From assembly GCA_946886805.1 (NCBI GenBank), contig CAMPJM010000121.1:1-9651 (forward strand): a stretch of 9,651 nt of DNA, in the 5' to 3' direction. Positions 1 to 6,154 of this stretch are shown piece by piece; within the stretch, counting starts at the first letter, position 1; every line of letters starts with the position of its first letter. A model generated the notes under the pieces. The model worked only from the letters and a program-made list of their open reading frames with translations. It searched no databases and was not told the origin of the DNA. Made by a program: the position numbers and the translations under genes. The stretch comes from an uncultured Flammeovirgaceae bacterium. GTDB taxonomy: Bacteria; Bacteroidota; Bacteroidia; Cytophagales; Cyclobacteriaceae.

Positions 1-1
1 A

Positions 2-61
2 ATCTTTTTAATTCTAATAGGAGGCTATATCTTCTATACATCTAAGCAAATAGGAATATAA
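2..61 (+). CDS. C-terminal tail of an unidentified membrane protein (partial)
   Basis: An open frame enters from the left edge and ends at TAA 59-61. The 19 visible residues are strongly hydrophobic (IFLILIGGYIFYTS...) and end in a short polar tail, KQIGI. That pattern fits the last transmembrane helix of an integral membrane protein. A terminator-like hairpin lies about 120 bases downstream, consistent with a gene ending here. The fragment is too short to name a family, and a chance open frame cannot be excluded. Confidence 0.35.
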   Translation: MFLILIGGYIFYTSKQIGI

Positions 62-125
62 CTCCAATTCGTTCAAGAATCAAATAGCCTTCAGTTGGTG
101 CATGGAAATCGCCTTTAAAAGAATA

Positions 126-178
126 AGCCTGAAAGGCTGACATTATTCCTGCGATATAATGCCACCCCTTCGGGATTT
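126..178. repeat. Small composite inverted-repeat element
   Basis: Two perfect stems lie side by side. The first is AGCCT (126-130) pairing with AGGCT (134-138) across a three-base loop. The second is CATTAT (141-146) pairing with ATAATG (156-161) across nine bases. They are followed by CCCCTTCGGG (166-174 region), which can form a short UUCG-type loop. The arrangement, a GCCTGAAAGGCTGACATTAT-like left part and an ATAATGCCACCCCTTCGGG-like right part, resembles an interspersed element I associate with Bacteroidota genomes. That association is from memory and unverified. Confidence 0.4.
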
Positions 179-205
179 AGAGGCAGATTCTTTGCCTTTT
201 TATAA
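179..205 (+). terminator. Putative rho-independent terminator
   Basis: Bases 179-187 can pair with 191-199 as a nine-base-pair stem (two G-U pairs) around a TTC loop. The core is AGGCA/TGCCT. A run of five T (197-201) overlaps the 3' arm and is followed by ATAATA. The stem-plus-T-tract lies downstream of the membrane protein tail that stops at 61, so it could end that transcript before apbE. The 120-base distance and weak U-tract keep confidence moderate. Confidence 0.4.
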
Positions 206-398
206 TAGTGTCACCCGCCCAACCCCTCTTTCTTTAGCGAAGGCAAGGGAGCGGCAAGCAAATCTTCATTTTCGATGAATTCTATCGTAAAATTTGATTT
301 ATCCCAACAGCCTATAATCCTAAATTCCTTACCGCCATTTCATTAAATAAAGTTAAATTGCACGCTCTTTCCAAGAACCTTTAAATTGTAAGAAGTAA

Positions 399-1439
399 AT
401 GAATATAGATCCTAATACCAAAAAAAATGCTATTTATTCACTTTTTTTGGTAATAATATTGGCTGGAATATGGTGGTACAGAGATCACCAAAACCAGGAG
501 GACACAAGCCATAAAGTTGAGATCTCGGGACGAACCATGGGGACAACTTATAATGTCAAATACTTTAATGAAGACAAAACTGACTACAAAGCAGGCATAG
601 ATTCCTTACTCGCTGCTTTAAACCAGTCTCTCTCTACTTACATTCCCGACTCTGAGATCAGCAGGTTCAATGAAGGCACGATTCTTAAATATGAATCACG
701 ATTTTTTTATCCGGTCTTGAAAAAAAGCCATGAAGTTTATAAAAATACAGACGGAGCTTTTGATCCAACTGTAGGACCGTTGGTGAATGCCTGGGGATTT
801 GGTCCCGAGAGCGGACAAATACCTGATTCTGCCACTGTAGATTCATTGCTGAATTTTGTGGACTTCGATAGCCTCTTTTTTGATACTATCTCTATATGCA
901 AATTGAAGAAAGGGATAAAATTGGATTTCAGTGCAATTGCAAAAGGTTATGGTGTAGATGTGGTAGCCGACTATCTAAAAGACAAAGGGATAGAAGATAT
1001 GATGGTTGAAATAGGAGGCGAGGTTTATTGCCACGGTAGAAACGAAAATGGGAAAATGTGGAAAATTGGAATTGAAAACCCAAATTTTCAGGAAGAGGGA
1101 GACAGGTTATTAGCGACGGTAAAGCTTGATAATATGGCATTGGCTACTTCGGGAAATTATCGGAATTTTTACGAGGTAGATGGGAAAAAGTATTCTCATA
1201 CTATAAATCCAAAAACCGGGTATAATGTTCAGCATAGTTTGTTAAGTGCTTCTATATTTGCTAAGAATTGTATGACGGCTGATGCTTATGCCACCGCCTG
1301 CATGGTAATGGGTTTTGAAAAGTCCAAAGCCTTGCTTACTGAAGACGAAAATCTGGAAGGTTATTTTGTTTATAGCGACGAAGCTGGAAATATAAAAACT
1401 TATATGACCGACGGGATCAAAAACTTTATTTCAGAATAG
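399..1439 (+). CDS. apbE: ApbE family FAD:protein FMN transferase
   Basis: This enzyme class transfers FMN from FAD to a Thr or Ser of target proteins such as Na+-translocating NADH:quinone reductase (Nqr) or Rnf subunits, on the outer face of the inner membrane, using Mg2+. The 346-residue length is normal. Residues 12-27 form a hydrophobic N-terminal anchor with no lipobox Cys, so a membrane-anchored form is likely. Family motifs appear in order: GRTMGTTY (44-51), GAFDPTVGPLVNAWGFG (119-135), DFSAIAKGYGVD (176-187), VEIGGEV (203-209), HTINPKTGY (267-275) and the Mg-binding TADAYAT (293-299, with D295 and T299). The ATG start gives the anchor at the right distance from the motifs; no clear Shine-Dalgarno precedes it. 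No Nqr gene is visible in the window, so its target is unknown. It is followed closely by a methyltransferase gene. Confidence 0.95.
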   Translation: MNIDPNTKKNAIYSLFLVIILAGIWWYRDHQNQEDTSHKVEISGRTMGTTYNVKYFNEDKTDYKAGIDSLLAALNQSLSTYIPDSEISRFNEGTILKYESRFFYPVLKKSHEVYKNTDGAFDPTVGPLVNAWGFGPESGQIPDSATVDSLLNFVDFDSLFFDTISICKLKKGIKLDFSAIAKGYGVDVVADYLKDKGIEDMMVEIGGEVYCHGRNENGKMWKIGIENPNFQEEGDRLLATVKLDNMALATSGNYRNFYEVDGKKYSHTINPKTGYNVQHSLLSASIFAKNCMTADAYATACMVMGFEKSKALLTEDENLEGYFVYSDEAGNIKTYMTDGIKNFISE

Positions 1440-1444
1440 CAATA

Positions 1445-1468
1445 TTTATACCCGACTTTATACCCGAC
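1445..1468. repeat. Perfect tandem duplication of a 12-mer
   Basis: TTTATACCCGAC occurs twice back to back (1445-1456 and 1457-1468) in the 45-base gap between apbE and the methyltransferase gene. It could be a slippage duplication or a pair of protein-binding sites. Nothing else in the sequence decides between these. Confidence 0.8.
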
Positions 1469-1484
1469 AATAATTACAATTAGC

Positions 1485-2219
1485 ATGCAAGAAACCAGGG
1501 AATGGTTTGGTGATTGGTTTAATTCACCTTATTACCATATTTTATACAAACATAGAGATTATGCAGAAGCAAGGTTGTTCATCAATAACCTTGATCAATT
1601 ATTGCATTTTAATCCCGATCAAAAGTTTCTGGATTTGGCTTGTGGAAAAGGCAGACATGCTATATTTCTAAACGAAAAAGGTTTGGATGCAGTAGGAGTG
1701 GATTTGTCTCCCCAAAATATCCACGAGGCGAAACAACATGAAAATGAAAAATTGCATTTTTATGTGCATGACATGAGAGAGGTTTTCCGAATTGAAGAGT
1801 TTGATTATGTGCTTAACCTCTTTACAAGCTTCGGTTATTTTGAAACCGAAGCTGAAAATGAAAGAGCCATCTCAGCAACAGCAACTGCTCTAAAAAAGGA
1901 CGGATGTTTTATTATCGATTTCCTAAATCCAACGCTCGTCATAAATAACATGGTTTTATGTGAAAAGAAAACTATTGATGGCATTGATTTTTCTATTTCA
2001 AGGAAATACAGTGAGGGTTATATTTATAAAGACATAGAATTTAAGGTAGAGGGAAAAGATTATTATTTTCAGGAACGTGTTCAGGCTATTTTTAAAGACA
2101 AATTTCTGCAATACTTTAAAAATGCCGGGCTATCTTTAAAACAAACCTTTGGCGATTATAATTTAAATCCATTTAACGAAAAGGACTCTCCAAGAATGAT
2201 ATTTTTACTTCAAAAGTAA
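1485..2219 (+). CDS. Class I SAM-dependent methyltransferase
   Basis: A 244-residue cytoplasmic protein with a Rossmann-type methyltransferase core. Motif I, the SAM-binding glycine loop, is FLDLACGKGRH (48-58). The following acidic strand end is GVDLS (71-75, with D73). DMREV (96-100) fits the adenine-contacting loop. FDYVLNLFTSFGYF (106-119) and GCFIIDFLNP (140-149) fit strands 4 and 5. The protein begins with an aromatic-rich segment (EWFGDWFNSPYYHILY) shared by a group of such enzymes in Bacteroidota. The substrate cannot be told from sequence. The gene begins 45 bases after apbE and ends nine bases before the metal transporter gene, so all three are probably co-transcribed. The family call is firm; the function is open. 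Confidence 0.9.
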   Translation: MQETREWFGDWFNSPYYHILYKHRDYAEARLFINNLDQLLHFNPDQKFLDLACGKGRHAIFLNEKGLDAVGVDLSPQNIHEAKQHENEKLHFYVHDMREVFRIEEFDYVLNLFTSFGYFETEAENERAISATATALKKDGCFIIDFLNPTLVINNMVLCEKKTIDGIDFSISRKYSEGYIYKDIEFKVEGKDYYFQERVQAIFKDKFLQYFKNAGLSLKQTFGDYNLNPFNEKDSPRMIFLLQK

Positions 2220-2228
2220 CCAGGCAAA

Positions 2229-2975
2229 ATGATGATCTGGGATATTTTAACACTTTTCTTATCTGCACTTTTAGCCGGATTACTGGTTTTTTTAGTGCCA
2301 AAAGTAAGTACCCTTACTTTTAAATTAACGCTTGTTTTTGCAGGGGCATATTTATTTTCCATCACCATCATTCATTTACTACCCGAAATATTTACTGCCT
2401 CGGAAGATCCATCTTTTATCGGCTTTTTTATATTGATTGGCTTCTTTATGCAAATAGTCCTGGCTCAATTCACCTCAGGAGTAGAACATGGACACATTCA
2501 CCAACACTCGCACGAGCATAATGGGGACAGTTTTTCAGCTGGCACTTTACTAATTGCATTGTGTTTTCATGCTTTTATGGAAGGGACCTTATTGGCTCAT
2601 CCTTCGGGCCATATCCATCAACATGACACCCAGGCTTTGCTATTGGGAATTGTGCTGCATAAAATGCCCGCCGCTTTTGCTTTGATGTCAGTTTTGCGAT
2701 CGCAGTTGTCAAGCAATAAAAAAGCTTTATTTTTTCTTTTACTATTTTCTATAGCATCTCCGGCGGGCACACTGGTGAGTTCTCATTTTCATGACCTGGT
2801 ACTAATTACCGATAACATATTTCTAATAGTTTATGCTATTGTGTGTGGTAATTTCTTGCACATTTCAACTACCATATTCTTCGAAAGCAGTCCCGAGCAT
2901 CGTTTCCATTTCAAGAGATTGCTCACCAGTCTCGCAGGCGCGCTACTAGCAGTCATAGCCGAACTACTGATTTAA
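2229..2975 (+). CDS. ZIP family divalent metal transporter
   Basis: A 248-residue inner-membrane protein with about eight hydrophobic segments, as expected for ZIP (SLC39-like) transporters, which move Zn2+ or related divalent cations into the cytoplasm. The metal-site helices are recognisable: HAFMEG (114-119) in helix 4 and HKMPAAF (144-150) in helix 5. The helix 3-4 loop holds a His cluster (H87, H89, H91, H93, H95, H97), and a second cluster (H124, H128, H130, H132) follows helix 4. Both are likely metal-capturing loops. Helix 5 has Ala where many ZIPs have Glu in HKxPEG. The start could be either of two adjacent ATG codons (2229 or 2232). The gene follows the methyltransferase by nine bases. 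Its TAA is followed, in the same frame, by a degraded GGDEF remnant. Zinc is the likely cargo, but iron or manganese is possible. Confidence 0.9.
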   Translation: MMIWDILTLFLSALLAGLLVFLVPKVSTLTFKLTLVFAGAYLFSITIIHLLPEIFTASEDPSFIGFFILIGFFMQIVLAQFTSGVEHGHIHQHSHEHNGDSFSAGTLLIALCFHAFMEGTLLAHPSGHIHQHDTQALLLGIVLHKMPAAFALMSVLRSQLSSNKKALFFLLLFSIASPAGTLVSSHFHDLVLITDNIFLIVYAIVCGNFLHISTTIFFESSPEHRFHFKRLLTSLAGALLAVIAELLI

Positions 2976-3005
2976 TTTCCTTTTCCCTCTTATGTCAATT
3001 CTTGA

Positions 3006-3258
3006 GGGGACGAATTTTTAGTGGTTGCAAGTGAAAGAAATTTAAGTCAGGCAATACAAGCGGCAGAAAGAAAAAGGAAACTGATTCAAAAGAATTTGTT
3101 TTCTGTTGAAGGAATAAGCCATCAGTTAACAGTGTGTTGTGGTGTTGCTGAATTCAAGAAGAATGATGACTACACATCATTTACAGATAGAGTAATTAGA
3201 AGCACTTAACGCAGCAAAGAAAATTCAGGGAAAAAATAACACAAAATCAATTGCATAA
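3006..3258 (+). pseudogene. Truncated, frameshifted GGDEF-domain (diguanylate cyclase) remnant
   Basis: Only the C-terminal part of a GGDEF domain remains. The frame starts with GDEF (3006-3017), the last four residues of the signature, preceded by a TGA (3003-3005) where the first Gly codon should be. It continues through LVVASERNLSQAIQAAE and FSVEGISHQLTVCCGVAEF, which match the conserved second half of GGDEF domains (the (S)xGVAEF strand). After DRVIR an extra A near 3198-3201 shifts the frame to a stop at 3207-3209. Reading on in the other frame gives ALNAAKKIQGKN, the usual domain end (KALYxAKxxGxN), stopping at 3256-3258 right against the next ATG. The N-terminal half of the domain and any sensor region are missing. 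A functional short protein from GTG 3021 is very unlikely. This marks one edge of a rearranged segment. Confidence 0.85.
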
Positions 3259-4026
3259 ATGCCACTCCAACTCCAATACGCATCCGACCTTCATCTGGAA
3301 TTCCCTGCCAACAAGGAATTCCTAAAGCAGCATCCTTTGCAGCCATTGGGTAATGTATTGGTATTGGCGGGTGATATTGTGCCTTTTGCGATAATGGGTA
3401 TGCACAAGGATTTTTTCAGTTATGTGGCAGACCATTTTGAAACCACCTATTGGCTTCCGGGAAATCATGAGTATTACCATTTTGATATAGCCGAGAAAGG
3501 TGGTATGGTGCATGAGCAAATCTGTAGCAATGTGTTTTTGGTGAACAATACTTCGGTGGTGCATGAAAATACCAAGCTGATATTCTCTACCCTTTGGAGT
3601 AAAATCAGTCCCGGACATCAATGGCAAATTGAAAGAAGCCTGAACGATTTTCATCTCATCAAACACAAGGGCTTTCGATTTTCAGCAGAACAATACAATC
3701 AATTGCATGAGGAAAGTTTGGCATTTATTCAGAACGAATTAAAGCACACCAAGGAAGAAAAATTGGCTATTTTCACCCACCATTGCCCTACTTTTTTGAA
3801 CTATCCCGAGCAATACAAAGGCGATGTGCTGAATGAAGCTTTTGCCGTGGAATTATATGACCTGATTGATGCATCGGGCATTGCTTATTGGGTGTACGGT
3901 CATCACCACAGCAACACGCCCGATTTCGGCATTAGAAATACCAAACTCATTACCAATCAGTTGGGCTATGTGCAGAGGAATGAGCATGGGCTATTTGAAG
4001 CCAATAAATGCATTGAATTATTATGA
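3259..4026 (+). CDS. Calcineurin-like metallophosphoesterase
   Basis: A 255-residue soluble protein with the full set of dinuclear-metal phosphoesterase motifs: DLH (D10, H12), GD (D39), GNHE (68-71, with N69 and H70), THH (173-175) and GHHH (214-217). These ligands bind two metal ions and cleave phosphate esters. The natural substrate (nucleotide, nucleic acid or phosphoprotein) cannot be told. There is no signal peptide. The ATG at 3259 abuts the stop of the GGDEF remnant with no recognisable ribosome site. Few residues precede the first motif, so this start fits the fold. The gene sits between a broken GGDEF gene and an AbiE-like module and may be cargo of the same accessory segment. It is intact, unlike its neighbours on either side of the segment. 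Confidence 0.9.
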   Translation: MPLQLQYASDLHLEFPANKEFLKQHPLQPLGNVLVLAGDIVPFAIMGMHKDFFSYVADHFETTYWLPGNHEYYHFDIAEKGGMVHEQICSNVFLVNNTSVVHENTKLIFSTLWSKISPGHQWQIERSLNDFHLIKHKGFRFSAEQYNQLHEESLAFIQNELKHTKEEKLAIFTHHCPTFLNYPEQYKGDVLNEAFAVELYDLIDASGIAYWVYGHHHSNTPDFGIRNTKLITNQLGYVQRNEHGLFEANKCIELL

Positions 4027-4034
4027 AAATCAGA

Positions 4035-4097
4035 ATAATAAACCTATAATTGCACAATAAAGTTGATTTCTTTATCAAGCAGAAGTAGGTTTATTAT
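4035..4097 (+). promoter_or_regulatory. 12-bp perfect inverted repeat, probable AbiEi-type operator
   Basis: ATAATAAACCTA (4035-4046) is repeated in perfect inverted form as TAGGTTTATTAT (4086-4097), with a 39-base spacer. The left arm overlaps a TATAATTG box (4045-4052). The right arm covers the putative ribosome site (AGTAGG, 4085-4089 region) and the first two bases of ATG 4096. A smaller nested repeat, TTGAT (4063-4067) and ATCAA (4074-4078), lies in the spacer. AbiEi antitoxins are known to repress their own operons by binding inverted repeats in the promoter, so an operator is the natural reading. In a read-through mRNA the same arms could also form a stem hiding the start codon. Confidence 0.7.
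4045..4052 (+). promoter_or_regulatory. Candidate -7 promoter box for the AbiE-like module
   Basis: TATAATTG matches the Bacteroidota -7 consensus TAnnTTTG at five of six defined positions. It also contains a bacterial TATAAT. It lies 43 bases before ATG 4096, inside the inverted-repeat region. I see no good TTTG at the expected upstream distance, so this is a half-supported promoter. Confidence 0.4.
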
Positions 4098-5118
4098 GGA
4101 ACATAAAATGAAGAAAACGCTCGGATATATACAGGAAACGCTAGGCATACGGGCCACAGCAATCCCAATAGCCAAAAGCTATCTGGACAGGTTACCCATG
4201 TATATCCATGAAACATATAAATTGTACAAAACTGATTTTTTCAATACAGAAATCATCCTGGCTGAACTGAGAACCGAAGAAGAACTGAGTATTCAACGAA
4301 CCGAAAAACAGGTTCAGCAAATCAAAATTCTGTTAAATCAGAAAGTGGTGGTGGTATTGGAAAACGTACAAGCATACAACCGCAAACGTCTGATTGAAAA
4401 AGGGATCAATTTTATCGTTCCCGGGAAACAACTGTACTTGCCCGACCTGCTGGTGGACTTAAGAGAGAGCTACACCCATCCCAAAGCGAAGCAAAAAAAT
4501 GAAACCCTGCTGCCGTCCGCACAGTTTCTGCTGATTTACCACATTATCCATCGACACAATAAGTGGAAACTGGAAGAACATCCCTTTAAAGAAATTGCTC
4601 AAAAATTAGGCTATACGCCTATGGCCATTACTAACGCCATTGACAATTTGAAATGCCATGAATTGGTAGAAGTGCAGGGCGAAAAGGAAAAGTTCATCCG
4701 TTTTCGTAAGGACAGACATGAGTTATGGAACATAGCACATCAGCAAAACCTGCTGGTGAATCCGGTAATCAAAACCGTATTTGTGGATGAGAAGCCGAAA
4801 GACTTATTTCTATTACAAAGCAACGCATCTGCCCTGCCGGAATACACCGACCTGAATCCAAGTAAACAGCAGTATTACGCCATTGAGAAAACTGTTTTTT
4901 ATGGTTTGCAAAAAAGCAATGCTCTGGTAAACCCGAATGAATACGAAGGGAAATATGCCCTAGAGGTATGGAAGTACAACCCATTGACCTTAGTAGATGA
5001 ACTGCCCAATTACTTAGCGGTAGTGGATCCACTTTCGTTATATCTGAGTGTAAAAGACAGCAGAGACGAACGAATTGAAATGGCATTAGACCAAATTTTA
5101 GAAAAATATATATGGTAA
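4096..5118 (+). CDS. AbiEi-like antitoxin / winged-helix regulator (type IV TA)
   Basis: A 340-residue protein that I read as the antitoxin and autorepressor of an AbiE-type toxin-antitoxin pair. A winged helix-turn-helix lies at about 160-203: FKEIAQKLGYTPMAITNAID is the recognition part and EVQGEKEKFIRF the wing. The C-terminal domain ends with VDPLSLYLSVKDSRDERIEMAL, which resembles the end of AbiEi-type proteins. About 140 residues precede the winged helix and include a beta-rich VVVVLEN...INFIVPG...LYLPDLL segment of unknown role. That is longer than classic AbiEi, where the winged helix is N-terminal. I chose ATG 4096, with AGTAGG upstream, over TTG 4063, because the inverted repeat would otherwise lie in coding sequence. 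The gene overlaps the next by seven bases (ATGGTAA), indicating translational coupling. Annotation pipelines might call it a MarR-like or generic HTH regulator. Confidence 0.7.
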   Translation: MEHKMKKTLGYIQETLGIRATAIPIAKSYLDRLPMYIHETYKLYKTDFFNTEIILAELRTEEELSIQRTEKQVQQIKILLNQKVVVVLENVQAYNRKRLIEKGINFIVPGKQLYLPDLLVDLRESYTHPKAKQKNETLLPSAQFLLIYHIIHRHNKWKLEEHPFKEIAQKLGYTPMAITNAIDNLKCHELVEVQGEKEKFIRFRKDRHELWNIAHQQNLLVNPVIKTVFVDEKPKDLFLLQSNASALPEYTDLNPSKQQYYAIEKTVFYGLQKSNALVNPNEYEGKYALEVWKYNPLTLVDELPNYLAVVDPLSLYLSVKDSRDERIEMALDQILEKYIW

Positions 5119-5891
5119 GAGGATTAGACATGTTTAAAAAATACTTTGAGCAATACCCCGATAACTACGTGATTATTGGCGGTACTGCCTGCGATATTAT
5201 TATTGATGAAGCAGGTTTTGTTCCAAGAGCCACAAAGGATATTGACATCATTTTGGTAGTAGAAGCATTAAGCACCGCTTTTGTAAAACAGTTTTGGAAA
5301 TTCATCAATGACGGCAAGTATCGACAACGGGAAAAGAGCAATGATGAAAGAGAATACTACCGATTCATAAAACCGGAGAACACAAACTTCCCCCATCAAA
5401 TAGAACTATTTTCAAGAACTCCCGATGTAATTGTACTGGAAGGTGAGGCACATCTCACACCCATTCCTGTAGATGATGATCTTTCCAGTTTATCCGCTAT
5501 TCTATTGAACGATGACTATTACAATTACATGATAGAGCATAGTCAGGTAGAAGATGGATTGCACCATGCCAATATTGAAGCATTAATATGCCTGAAGGCA
5601 AAAGCATTTTTGGAAATAAAGGAAAGAATTGAAAATGGAAGTAAAGAAGATGCAAAGCAAATGAAAAAGCACAAAGCCGATGTGTTTCGATTAACCGTTA
5701 TGCTCACTCCAGAATCGGATTTTGATTTGCCGGAAACTATGCAGCATCATGTCAATCAGTTTGCTGAATTGACAGCAACCGAATTCCCGGACAAAGCCAT
5801 TTTCAAAGAAATGGGATTGGGCAACATTGACCCGAATAGTGTATTTCAGCAATTCAAAAAATCATTCAACGTAAGCGTAAATGAAGCATAG
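5112..5891 (+). CDS. AbiEii-like nucleotidyltransferase toxin (type IV TA)
   Basis: A protein of 259 residues from ATG 5112, or 253 from ATG 5130. Its N-terminal minimal-nucleotidyltransferase core has GGTA (23-26) followed by TKDIDI (41-46), the GG...DxD site with D43 and D45. A third acidic residue is likely E98 in HQIELFSR. A later KAKAF (162-166) and KHKADVFRL (186-194) match the Lys-xx-Asp pattern of AbiEii/AbiGii proteins (DUF1814). Such toxins are nucleotidyltransferases that block growth; some relatives modify tRNA ends. The gene overlaps the preceding antitoxin gene by seven bases. ATG 5130 has AAGAGGA (5117-5123) at good spacing and could be used instead. Restriction-locus remnants follow 61 bases downstream. 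A non-toxin nucleotidyltransferase paired with a regulator is the alternative reading. Confidence 0.78.
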   Translation: MVRGLDMFKKYFEQYPDNYVIIGGTACDIIIDEAGFVPRATKDIDIILVVEALSTAFVKQFWKFINDGKYRQREKSNDEREYYRFIKPENTNFPHQIELFSRTPDVIVLEGEAHLTPIPVDDDLSSLSAILLNDDYYNYMIEHSQVEDGLHHANIEALICLKAKAFLEIKERIENGSKEDAKQMKKHKADVFRLTVMLTPESDFDLPETMQHHVNQFAELTATEFPDKAIFKEMGLGNIDPNSVFQQFKKSFNVSVNEA

Positions 5892-5952
5892 CAATTACGA
5901 GATAAAAACATGTTAAGAAAACCCCACTTTTCTATACACGACACAAAAGAAA

Positions 5953-6105
5953 TTGAAAAGTAGTGAAACACCAAGTTTTAAAGAAGACCATATCAGCCAG
6001 ACTCCGGCAATGCAGATGCTGGTAAATTTGGGCTATACCTATTTAAGTCCGGCAGAAGCCGAAAGGTTAAGAGGGGCAAAACTACCAAATTTCAGGACAA
6101 TGTAA
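5953..6105 (+). pseudogene. hsdR: HsdR N-terminal remnant (type I restriction R subunit)
   Basis: The frame from TTG 5953 reads SETPSFKEDHISQTP, MQMLVNLGYTYLSPAEAERL and RG, which match the very start of type I restriction R subunits (FKEDHISQIPALQxLxNLGYTYLxPxEALxxRGGKT). After AGA GGG (6070-6075) the expected GGKT is lost. Restoring one G in the G-run 6073-6076 gives R-G-G-K-T-T, so a one-base deletion shifted the frame to the stop at 6103-6105. The remaining ~900 residues, with the nuclease and helicase domains, are gone, so no active enzyme can be made. The start codon is also questionable: TTG sits where ATG would be expected. A short unrelated frame (ATG 5910 to TAG 5963) lies just upstream. 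Confidence 0.8.
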
Positions 6106-6154
6106 TTTGCAAAGAAATTTCAACACAAACCGCTTTGCTCATTGATGAATTAAT

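Larger units (their letters stand above)
62..398. other. Intergenic region with several hairpin elements
   Basis: I see no credible gene on either strand in these 337 bases. The stretch holds two adjacent small inverted repeats (126-161), a terminator-like hairpin (179-201) and a third imperfect hairpin (226-235 paired with 240-249, two G-U pairs and one mismatch, loop AGCG). The rest, up to the apbE start, is AT-rich and presumably contains the apbE promoter. TATAAT occurs at 313-318, but no well-spaced upstream box goes with it. The hairpin-dense part resembles the small interspersed intergenic elements common in Bacteroidota genomes. Confidence 0.55.

Noticed and set aside
293..318. A promoter for apbE (TTTGAT and TATAAT)
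   Set aside because: The spacing of about 14 bases is too short for either a sigma70-type or a Bacteroidota promoter, so it is only mentioned in the intergenic entry.
3021..3209. A small 62-residue gene starting at GTG 3021
   Set aside because: Its sequence is the middle of a GGDEF domain, with the true tail in another frame. It is a remnant, not a small gene.
3322..3666. 114-codon frame on the minus strand
   Set aside because: It lies wholly inside the phosphoesterase gene, whose metal-ligand motifs are all in place on the plus strand.
4063..4095. TTG 4063 as the start of the AbiEi-like gene
   Set aside because: It would place the nested and right-hand inverted-repeat arms in coding sequence and adds 11 residues with no family character. 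ATG 4096 has AGTAGG upstream.
4769..5131. 120-codon frame on the minus strand
   Set aside because: It is antisense to the conserved end of the AbiEi-like gene and has no family character.
5910..5963. 17-codon frame (MLRKPHFSIHDTKEIEK) before the HsdR remnant
   Set aside because: It is too short to recognise and is out of frame with HsdR. It could be a chance frame or a frameshifted lead-in.
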